Source: Eimeria necatrix
Lineage: Eukaryota; Apicomplexa; Conoidasida; Eucoccidiorida; Eimeriidae
Assembly: GCF_000499385.1 (NCBI RefSeq)
Contig: NW_013654827.1
Location: 7,501 to 71,500, forward strand
DNA: 64,000 bases
Direction of reading: 5' to 3'
Shown here: one piece after another, positions 34,401 to 46,400 of the stretch
How the letters are laid out: each line of letters begins with the position of its first letter
Position numbering within the stretch: position 1 is the stretch's first letter
Notes under the pieces: generated by a model
What the model was told of the DNA's origin: nothing
The model's input: the letters and a program-made list of their open reading frames with translations, nothing else
The model's database searches: none
Program-made: the position numbers and the translations under genes

Positions 34401-37400
34401 AGCCCATATTCCTGCGTCTTATCGAGGATCTGTTCCCTGGTGTCGTGTCGCCGCCCAAACGTGATGTCGATTTCTGGAAAGTGGTTATGGCAGTGACAAA
34501 GGCTCAAAAATTGCAGTGCGAGGAACAATTCATTCTTAAATGCGTCCAAGTTCGAGAGGCCATACAAGTGCGTTCTTAATCCTACGCCCTTCGCTTCTAG
34601 AAAAGTGCCCTGGAGAGGCTGAACCGTCGTTGGTTTTAGAGGGCGGTTCACGAGTTTCGGAGCTTGCTGTAATCCCCGGAGCCATAGACAGTATATCTCT
34701 CCTCAGGTACGACATTGCTTATTTATTCTCGGTCCCCCTGGGGCCGGCAAGTCACGGGTGTGGCAAACGCTCTCGAAAGCCCTGAAGGCGATTGGGGAGG
34801 ATGGGGTGGTGGAGGTATTGAACCCCAAAGCTATATCGACAAATGAGCTATACGGGTGAGCGGAAAATAATATTAGACGCTCTAGGGTTTAAGCCACAAG
34901 ATACAAAAGCAATATTGTTAGTAATGGCAATAACAGTTATGCTGCTCACGAATATGCTCTTACTCATCGTCGATAAAATTGCAGTTGTTTTGTTCAAATA
35001 CGAACTTCCCAAGTACATTTGGGCATGGCTTCATTAGCAGAAGAATAAGCAAGTAGCACTCCTGCTAATGCAGTGCTGTCATCATCACTATTCAGCTTTC
35101 TGATTACAACTACTGTTGATGATGATTACGGTCATTCACAGACTTTTCTGATTGGCACGCGCTACACCACGTGATGAGACGAAAATGGAACTTTTTCCAC
35201 CCAATCCAACATATGAATTGCACGTTTACTATGAATATTTCTCTCATCAGTTTCTAACATATTGCCGCCGTTAGCATTGCTTTCATGGGGAGCATTAATA
35301 TGGCATGGCAGTGTGTGTGAATCAGGTACATGACCCCTGCCAAGGAGTGGAAAGATGGAGCGGTAGCTGTCATAATGCGGAATATGTCAAAAGAGCGTGG
35401 AGGGTTCAAACCTTCCCACCTGCACAAGTGGATTATTTTAGATGGTGACATAGATGCAGAGTGGATCGAGTCCATGAACACTGTCATGGATGACAACAAG
35501 GTAGGAAAGTTAAGAGCAGTCACGTACTAACTGGACAGAAGAAATGTGTGCAAGCCGTATAGCACTTCAGCCAAAACAAAGTCAAGGAAAGCAGGTGCCT
35601 CAAGTGAAGCCACCTTCACCTCTATGATTGCACATATCTTAGCTTGTGACCAGTTAGAAACAGAAGAGTTGAGGTAAATACCACAAGCCTCTAGAAGTGA
35701 AAACTGCTATGCAGGTGCTGACACTAGTAAGCAATGAGCGCATTCCGTTCACTCCGACAATGAGAATGATATTTGAAATCGCGGATATGAAGCATGCAAG
35801 TCCAGCAACTGTCTCAAGAGGAGGCGTGGTATTCATCAACGAGACCGACGTTGGGTGGAAACCCTTCGTAGATTCTTGGAGGGAAACGCTCAGTGACCAA
35901 ATAGCACAGTCTCAGTTGTATCTGCTGTTTTCTTACTACTTTGAATCGGTAAGGACCTGCGCGCATGAATTCATATGAATGCACCAATATCTTGTGTACA
36001 AAACACAATATGCATGTATACACTAACAGATAATAGATGCATGCGCAGTAGATTCCTTCAATAGAGTACAAATCACCTGCCTTAAGCAGTATTTATTCAG
36101 TGGCTTAGTTCCTCAATCAACACTCCTTTTGTTTCAGATAGCGGTATATGCTTTAAAATAACTCCCCCCCTCCCCACGTGGCATCACTGAACAGACAGAA
36201 AGGGGAGAGAAATAAGTAGCAGACTTCGACTGCACTCGCCTTGCTACAGCCCAAATTGCCTACATGTCGCTTGTCGAAGCAGATCAACAGCTCAGAGGCC
36301 GAGAGCCCACAACAAAGACCAAAAGCAGCAGTAGCCCTTGAACGCGAGACCCTGCGTACTGAACTAAAGGTGCTGTGCTGTGGGGTTTCCCGCGTTTTGC
36401 AGAACATAGAAATGTTTCATCGGACCTTCAAGTTTGTCTGCCCCATGACAGACATAGCTTTCGTCGAGGGCATTTGTACATTTGTCGATGCGCTCCTTTG
36501 CCGCAACAAAGCCACAGCAGACGCATTTAAGGCTAAAAGCGTCGACGAGCAGAAGCTCACATATGAAGGCTATTTCCTATCGGCCTTGATGTGGACAGTT
36601 GGAGCCTGTGTAGCAGATGATAAAGCTGTCAACTACAGGTAAAGCACAGACCTGCAAACATTCCTTTTGGCCTGGTTTTGCAGGAACTGCTGTTGTTGCC
36701 CATTCCCCAGGGATTGGTATTGTGCCCTTCATGTACTGTCCCTGCCTTTCCGTGCATGTGCATTGCGCTAAGGGCTCAGTTCAGCAACTGGTTACGAGCC
36801 GCTGCGCGCATTAAGTTCCCAGAAAATGGCCTTTGTTTTGATTATTACTTCGAAGAATCGACCTGCCAGTGGGTGCAGTGGAGTTCTCAACTGAAGCCTT
36901 ATGAGCCTGTAACAGAGATGTTGTTTAACAAGATCATAGTCTCCACGACAGACACCCTTCGGTAAGCGAAGATGTATGGTGGGGTCACTGAAGCCCTGTC
37001 GAAGGGCTTGCAAACACTAAAAGCATTTGTAATTGCTTGGCTAAAGTCTTCGCCATACTATGGTTGTTGGTGAGCAGCATCAACTACGTAAATGAATTAT
37101 TCTGCAAGCGCGGAAGAGCTGTTCTGCTTGTTGGTTCCTGTGGTTCTGGAAAAAGCACCATTATCAAGGTAATTGAAAGATGCGTACAGTTCTAGATATG
37201 TACAAGCCATTTGTTAGGGTTTCCCTTAAGCAGCACTTAACAGTTACCGAATTACTTGGATATCATTCTTGTGACTTGCCGTATCCCTAGTCGTCCTTAA
37301 TTTTGAAGTGAAGACCCGAAACCCTTCAGGCATGCAGCACATTGTGTGCAAATTGCACTAGTCACTTTCCTGTTACAGGACTTCTTCCGCCACTTGCCCC

Positions 37401-40400
37401 CCGATTTTGAAAGCGCCACAATCAATCTTAATTCCTACACCGACTCACGCATGCTGCAAAGTATCCTGGAGTCCAACATTGAAAAACGGTGGGTAGAGGC
37501 TCCAAAAGCTATTTTCTTGGCCTTGCAGTGTAACTACGGAGCATGAGAAGCAATACTGCATTTTATTGTATTTGTTTGACTTGCAGCACTGGCCATACTT
37601 ACGGACCCGTGGGAAATAAACGTATAGTGTACTTCATTGACGACTTGAATATGCCATACGTCGATAAATATGATACCCAGCCTCCGCTAGAGCTTCTGCG
37701 GCAGCTTATGGACTACGGTAGTATGTTTGACCGCAGCCATTTGGAAGACAAGATGAATGTGGTAGACGTGCAGTATATGGCGTGCATGAATCCCACCGCT
37801 GGTTCATTCAATATCAGCTCTCGGCTTCAGCGTCACTTTTCAGTAGTTACCTGTTTCGAAGCTGACGCCGAGACTATTGGTCGCATCTATGGCAGCATTC
37901 TCAAACAGCATCTCTTGCCATTTGACCCGCCCGTAGCAGAGCTAGAGGGACCTATATTGCAGGCCACAATAGACCTCTTTGCACAAATTCGTGCCGATCC
38001 AACGTTTTTGCACTCTGCGAAAAAATTCCACTACAACTTCAACCTACGTGACCTCTCCAGCATGTTTAAAGGGGTGCTGAGGTCAACTCCCTCCATGTAC
38101 CGGCAAACGGTGGGCGGCACTACGAAGCTAATTCGGCTTTGGCTCCATGAGGCAAACAGGGTGCTTCGAGATCGACTGATATCGGAAGGCGATATGAGTG
38201 CGCTGGACAATATCATCAAAGGCGTTGTTAAGAAGCACTTTCCTGATGAAGATCAAGAACAAATTCATGCAGCCCCAAATATCATGTGCAGCTTTTTGTC
38301 CGAGGCCTCCGGCAATGATCCTGTGAGCCGCAGGCTCCTACTAACTCACACGTCGTATAATAGATGTCACAAAATGGCCTAAACATCAGTCAGAGCATCA
38401 GTTTTCGAATTATGGGACCCGTGCTTTGCTCATTGAATTGCGGGCAACTTTATCCTAACTGGGGGGTTTTTGGTCGAAGGAGTGCGTGCAGAGCTGACTT
38501 TGGCTTGCCAGGATCAATTTTGGAGCTCAGATCTGCGCGTGTGCAGGTTTATATGCCTGTTCAAGACAAGGAATCGCTGCGGCAGGTGCTGCAGGAGAAG
38601 CTTGAAGAGTATTCGCAGACATACACGGAGATGAACTTGGTTCTTTTTGATGACGCTATTTTACATGTTACGCGAATATGTAGAATATTAGACGTTCCCG
38701 GAGGCAATGCCCTACTTGTCGGTGTGGGAGGCAGTGGCAAACAAAGCCTCAGTCGGCTTGCATGCTTTATCTCAAAAGTTGAAACGTACCAGATCGTCGT
38801 TAGCCAGCATTACGACAGCGCCGCCTTCAAGATTGACATGCAGGTGGACTCCACACCTGCGCGTAAAAGCGTGAATAAAGAGTTTACCTTTTTTTTGTCC
38901 CTAAACACAACAGCAGTTTCCGGGGGAGCTTCGTTTGCTTTCATCTCGTTTCAATACCCCTGCAAAAAAGTCATCAATCAGTGAGTGCCATCAGTGCGTG
39001 CTTTGCCTGCCGGCGTCGTCACAGGAATTGATGAACAAAGCAATTGTGCGTCCTGGGATTCCCCATGCGCTCCTGCTGACAGATCAGCAGATTGTAGACG
39101 AGCAATTGCTGGTCTACGTCAACGACCTCCTGGCCTCAGGAAACATTCCCGATCTCTTCACAAGGGACGAATACGAGCAAATCTTCACAGTCCTTAGGTA
39201 ACACTGCAAGCACGAGGCAGCTCAATCGCTAGCAGCAAGCTTAATTGAAAAGTGTGGCGATAAATTTTTAATTTACGCACTGCACCCTCTACTAGGTTAA
39301 CTGCCCACGGTGCGCCGCTTCTACCGCAGGAAGCAAATCAGGCCTGGGGCTCCCGGCAATACTAGGGAAGGCATGTGGCAAGTGTTCACGGACAAAGTAC
39401 AGACAAACGTGCACGTTATTATCTGCCACTCACCTGTAGGCGAGCATTTGAGAGTTCGGGCCCGCAAATTCCCAGGCTTAATTTCAGGGACGACAGTGGA
39501 CGAATTCCATCCTTGGTCGCGAGATGCGCTGGTGCAGACAGGAGCGGTATTCCTAAAGGGCAAGTAATAAAATGTTTGCAGAAAATGCCAGAATAAACTA
39601 TCCTAGTTTGCGAGCAATGCTACCTAGTCAAGACCCTTTTCCGCTACAGCAAAAGCTGCTGCAATAGGAGCAATACGGGCAATCCGAGCATAATATCGAT
39701 GCGTAACTCTTGAGCATGGTGCTGCAGACGTGGAACTCCCGGCTGAAGAGTTACGCGGATTGTTGGCGGAGCACATGGCAAACGTGCATTTGAGCATAGA
39801 TGTGGCGAATGAGAATTTCTTGCGACAAGAAAGGCGTTACAATTACACTACGCCCAAATCTTTCTTGGAGCTGATTGTTTTCTACAAGCAATTCCTCAGT
39901 CGCAAGAGAGAAGAAGCGAATCAGTCCATCAACAGGCTGCTTAAAGGTCTGACTACGTTGAAAGAAACAACGGCAGAGGTTGAGGGGCTGAGGGAAGATC
40001 TAAAGGAGAAAATGATCGTGGTAGACGAAAAGAAAGCAGCAGCTGACGCGTTGGTTGAACAGGTCCTCAAGGCCTCAGCAATTGCTGATGAGGAGGCCAA
40101 AATTGCGAACGCAGAAAAAGATAAGGCAAACGCTTTGAGTGAAGAAGCTGCAGAAATACAAAAGAAAGCCGACGAAGAACTCTCAGAAGCAATGCCAGCG
40201 ATGGAAAGAGCCAGAGAAGCAGTCAAGTGCCTTACCAAACCTGCTATCCAGGTAAGACCAAATCCGAGAAATTCAAACGTTATTCTCCACATTTCTCAAG
40301 TGTGCTACGTGGATGAACTCCACAGCAGTTACTCTAGTCTACAGTCGCTTCATTCTGAAATAACAGCACTGGCTGCGTGTTTAATATACAGGAGCTCAAA

Positions 40401-43400
40401 TCGCTGCCGAAACCCCCAGCCGAATGTTTGGAGGTTACTAAGGCTGTGCTGATAATGAGGGGGGCAGGGAAGAATACCGAATGGAAGGCGGCACAAAAGA
40501 TGATGAGCGACCCTGGAAAATTCTTGGAACAAGTAAAAACGGCATGCAGTGGCCACTTTACCAAATTCACACAAGCGGCACTGTGTTAAAACTTTTGTGC
40601 CCAAACTTTAGAGCCCCGAAAGCTTATGAAGAATATGCTGAAACATCAAGTATGGAGCGAACTTCCGGGAGTATTATAGCCCGGCCTCATGCGAGGTAAT
40701 TCCGTGTGGTTATCCTTACAGGTTCGCGCCTTTGACGCTGAGAACATGACAGAGGAAACAGTTAACGCAATCACTCCGATAATTTCCCAGCCATTTTTTA
40801 ACTTTGAAGTTATGAAGAGCAAGTCACTTGCTGCCGCATTCCTTGCAAATTGGGTGGTGAATATTGTCACGTACAACACAATCTACCGCAAAGTAAAGCC
40901 CTTGATGGATAAATTTGCAGAGGCCACGGAGTCCAAGGCCAAAGCCGACTCTAACCTGGCTCAAGTAATGGAGCGCGTTCGAGAAATTAATGGTACAGCC
41001 TAGTCTCTAGACACTCTGCTTGGCGAACCAGAAAAACCGAAGCTCTTTCGAGTAGTTCCAGCTCGCCAAACCCCTTGGGTTGTGTCTGCAACCGCTGGCC
41101 CTGTGCATTATCGGCATCAGGTCAGCACTGGATTTCCGTAGTATATTTCCTTGCTTCAATGTTCAGAAAAAGTGGCGAAACTGCAACAAAAACTGCAAGA
41201 AGCTGATGACGACCGTCGTGGGGTGGTAGCTCAGGCCGAAGAGTGTCAGTTGAAGTTAGACCTTGCAGAGCGGCTGGTCAACGGTTTGGCAGACGAGAAT
41301 GCTAGATGGACGCAGGCCATGGGTGAGCTGGAATCCTCGAAAATGACTGTCATCGGAGATTACCTTCTGGCTGCAGCTTTCGTTTCATACGCGGGAGCCT
41401 TCTCGGCGTCCTTCCGAGTCGGGCTGATTGAGGTACAAACATAAAAGCGCCGAAGCAGGTCACAGCTGAAATGCTATTTATTAAGCCAATACTCAAGAGA
41501 TCTTAGCATTCGTCTCCAAGCAACACGCATAGCGCTTGGCGCACATTAAATGCTGAGTGCTGCATCTCTTCGTGGCGTAACTTGCTGATGTGGTTGCTGC
41601 ATAACTCTGTAACCTGTGGTACCAGGGTGAATGGAAGGCTGACCTTGTGAAGCAAAATATACCCTTTACACCCACTGTTAGTCCTTTGGAGGTATTGGCA
41701 GACGAGGCAGATATCGCCTTATGGAAAAATGAAGGCTTGCCTGCGGATCGTATTTCCATTGAAAACGCAGCGATTGTCACATCCTGTCTTAGGTAATCAT
41801 CTACGCATAATGTACTTCAATACATATGTTCACAAATTCGCATTCACGGTGCGCCAAAAGTAAGGCAGAGTTACCGCCTTCAGTCACGTGAACTAAGCTG
41901 ACCGTCTGGCTCTACAAGCAATTTCAACTAGGACTGTTTGCGTTTCTCTGTTAACCCAGGTGGCCTTTGTTGGTGGACCCGCAGCTGCAAGGGACACGTT
42001 GGGTTAAGCAGAGAGCCCACGAAAGTCTGATAACAGTGTCTGTAAATCGTGACCGCTGGCTGACCAAAACGATTGATGCAATAAGAAATGGCGACACCCT
42101 CCTAATAGAAAACCTAACCGAGTCTATCGATCCTGTCCTAGATCCCATTTTATCTCGAACCGTCTCAAGAAAGGTGACCAAACAAAGGGAATGGCCAGGT
42201 CCTTTTTGCCGCTGTGTCGGGGAAAAGGGTTTGGGATCGAAAAGTCTTGCGCATGACTTTTGGAGCTGTGAAGTGTACCCTGAGATGCAGGTTTCGATGA
42301 AGAAAGCGGGGAAATAGTTTCTTTTTGCCATTTCCTTTGCAGTTCATACCTTACGAGTGCAGATCTTAGCATATTCCTTCTGCCAGATCTAACTTCTGTG
42401 TGCTTCAGGGCCGTACACTATACGTAAAGATAGCAGGGGAAGATATAGAGTTCAACACCGAGTTTCGCCTTTTGCTGCAAACAAAGCTTCCTAACCCGCA
42501 TTACAAGCCTGAGATCGCAGCCCAATGCACTTTGGTAAACTTCACGGTCACTCCTGAGGGGCTGGAGGAGCAGTTCCTGGCGATGATTGTCAACGCTGAG
42601 CAGCCAGACCTCGAGACATCGAAGCAAGCCCTCACTCGAAAGCAAAATGAATTCAAGGTAACCCTGGCCCAGCTTGAAGACAAGCTTCTCTTTGAGCTCT
42701 CAAATGCAGATCCTGAGCTTATTCTCGCGAATACAGCACTTGTCGAGAGCCTAGAGGAAACGAAGCGGACAGCCAAGGAAATACAGGAACAGGTTAGAGA
42801 CTGAGCGAATGAACGAAACCTTGCAATTTGACTTTACACATCACGGCCCATACTTATCTTCTTATACAGTTTCTTCCGGACCTCTAATTTTAACTGTACA
42901 AGTTAATGTCTATGGCTTAGGGCTCACAGTGCAATGCGAGGCAGAAGAAAAAGTGATTTGGTTTTCGCATGGCAACCCCGGCAGGCAGCTGATACACCCT
43001 ATGTCCTTCGAATCCAAGGCAGCATGTTCGTGATGATGTCTTTCGGTCTTTAAACATTTGTGCTTGTTCGTGCCATTTTGGGTTTCATATGTAATTTAGC
43101 TGCATCTATACACGAGTACGTACATCTCTTGCCGCATATTCATATTGGCACATGTTCGCAGCAAGTTGTAGCAAAAGAGAGGGAGGAGCAAATCAACAGG
43201 AGTCGTGAAGCCTATCGTAGGGCAGCATCAGAGGCATCGATGCTGTACTTTGTGCTCACGCGGCTCCGTAGCATCAATCCAATGTACCAATATTCGCTGG
43301 ACTCATTTATCACATTTGTGCACAAGGTAAGTTCCAGTTGCAGGCGTCTGCGAACTGCAAATGTTGAATCGCTTCAGTACACTCTCTGTCTGAAAGAAAT

Positions 43401-46400
43401 TTGCGAGTTATTAGATTTTGATAGGAAGTGTTGCAGATCACCGCTCATTGGATTATCGAAAGCAGTGCGTGCCCCTAACGTTTCAGGCTATCGACAAGAC
43501 TAAAGTATGCGAGACAGTCCAAGAACGCTGTACAGAACTTGTCACTTCGATTCGCACGACAGTCATTACATGGGTGGGGCGCGGCTTGTTTGAGCGTCAC
43601 AAGCTATCGTTTTTAATCATGCTAACATTCCAGCTCTTGCAGAAAGGGAACCTAAAGGACCAATTTGACCCGAAGTTGATGGACTTTTTGCTGAAAGGCC
43701 CCATAAAGCAAGTACCCGAAAACCCTCTTGCTGACTGGTTGCCCAACAAGGCTTGGTATGCAGTGCAAAAGCTCATAGAGCTTCCCGGATTTGAGTCATT
43801 TGCCACAAATATGCAAAAGGACGCTCCTTCAAGGTTCAAAGAATGGTTCCAAGAGCTTCAACCAGAAAAAGTCAAGTTGCCCCTTGACTGGAAGGCGCTT
43901 GACAACATGCCATTCAAAAAGCTTGTGGTATGTGTTTCACCACGTAAGACGGACTAATATCTGTACACCTCATTTACGCATGTCAGGACAACGGAAATCA
44001 GGCTATATATATACTCCTACAGGCGGGATGATACGTATCAATATCCTTCAGGTGCTGCGCTGCCTACGGCCAGATCGGCTGACTGCAGCAATTTCGGATT
44101 ATATTCGCACAATGCTTCCATACGGGGGGCAGTATTTAGATGGAGACTCTGCGTTATCATTTTATGAAATTTTCGAATCGTCCTTCGAGGAATCTACGGC
44201 CACAACTCCAATCTTTTTCATTCTTTCACCGGGGGCTGACCCCGTAAAGGAGATTGAAGCCCTAGGCAAGAAGATGGGATACACTGCAAACTTCAACCTG
44301 CACAACGTCGCATTAGGGCAGGCAAGATACACTGCAAAACAGATCCACAACCCAATAAACACTTCGCAAGGAATATATGCTTCGGTGCCTGATAGGCACT
44401 TTCTTTTGTGACGCTTCTCGCTCATAAAGCTTGTTTCCGAAATATAAGAGACAAGCTTGAACGTCCGTTGCTATTGTGACTGACCAGGGTCAAGATGTTG
44501 TGGCGATGCAAAAGCTGGATCTAGGCCACAAGGAGGGGCATTGGGTCCTTCTCCAGAACATCCATTTGATGCCAAGATGGACAGTGGAGCTTGAGAAAAA
44601 GCTAGATTCGTTTTCTGCGGAAGGACCACACCCTAACTTCCGCTGTTTTCTTTCATCTGAATTGTGCGATTATATTCCCGTCGGAATCCTTGACCGGTCA
44701 ATTAAATTGACTAATGAGCCCCCCCAAGGCCTCCAAGCCAACCTGAAGCGCGCCTTTGCTTGCTTTCCCAAGGACGATTTTGATGAAAAAGACCAAAAGG
44801 TGCCTACTGGTGACGGTGTTTTTACTCGCCCTCGCTTATTGATATACCCTTCAGACACAATGGCTCATCCATTTCATACAGGCGATAATGGCGCTAAAAC
44901 GCGACCTCTTCCTGTGATTTCAGGTCAAAGCCATCATATTTGGCCTTTGCTTCTTCCATGCTGTCCTGCTTGAGCGCAAGAGGTTTGGCACCCGAGGCTG
45001 GAATTTGAATTATCCGTTCTCGATGGGTGACCTGAGAGACTCCGCCATGGTGTTAATGAACTACATGGAGCAGCAACAAGGGGGCACCAGGGTTCCTTGG
45101 GACGATCTCAAATACATCTTCGGCGAGATTATGTACGGCGGCCACATCATTGACCCTAGGGACCGCCTCGTCTGCAATACCTACTTGAACTTCTACATGC
45201 AGGCAAGTTCAAAGAAACTGGAAACAGCTTTTTAAGTGTCTCTTTAGATACAGAGGTGCCTAAACCAGTTTCATATTGGAAGCTCTGCTAACTAGCCTGC
45301 ATATATGACAGGCTTTCGAAGGGCTAGCGAAACGCCTTTGCTTATATTGTGCCTTCAGGATAGACTTCTAGACGAAACTGAGCTGTTTCCCTTCTGTGAA
45401 GAGCACGAAGGGGCCTCCTACAAGACGCCTCCTGCACAGAGCTACGAGAGGTACTATCCATAAGGCACGCTGTAAATAAGGCAGAACTACTGCGTAAGGC
45501 GTCATTAGGTGCTTTTTGTCACAATGATCAGTGTCTTACATAAAACTGATCGTTTCATCAGGTACATGGAGTGCGTAGCATCTATGCCACCGGAAACGCC
45601 GTTGGCTTACGGGCTGCATCCGAACACTGAAATAGGCTATCGCACCCAGCAATGCGAAGACCTTTTCAAGACCCTCATGGAATCAGAGGGAGCCAGCAGC
45701 GGTGCCACAGCAAACAAAGGTGGCGTGGAAATAGAAGGTGAAGCGGTAAGACGTTCACTGCACGGCAGCGCATGAGGAGTACACCAAACGCCGGTGTAGA
45801 TATGGAGAAAATCGGGCTTAGTCTAGGCACCCAAATGCTCTCCTTGGATAGCAGCCGACACGAATCAAACACGCTTTTTCTTCTTCCTGTAATTTCTGCC
45901 ACTTGCATACTTTGCAGCTTTGTAAGGAACTACTGGACGAGGTCGGTGACTCCCGATTTGATGTGGAAGAAATCAGCCAAGCTATCCCAGACGAAGAAAA
46001 AGGTCCCTACCAGCACGTGTTCCTGCAGGTGCATTCCCCAGTGCAACAGTAACAGAAGCAACACCTGCAGGCTACAATGCACCTGACTTAGTGCAGAACG
46101 CTAGCATGATGATTTGGTGAGAGAGTGGTGCGCAGCTGCTCTCTTGCTGGGTCGTGCTCTTCAGGAATGCCAATACATGAATGTCCTCCTTAAGGAAATA
46201 ACGAGATCTCTTATTGAAATTGAAATGGGCTTCAAAGGAGAACTGACATTCTCGGCGGCCATGGAAGAACTCGTGGAAGATATCCGCATGAACAGAGTGC
46301 CGGGCACATGGATGAAGGTGCGCTTTTCTGGCAGTGCTTAGTGTCTCCAACAGTGTTTGGAGCATCATTTCGAGCTGCTTTAGACCTCAAGTTGTTGCAG

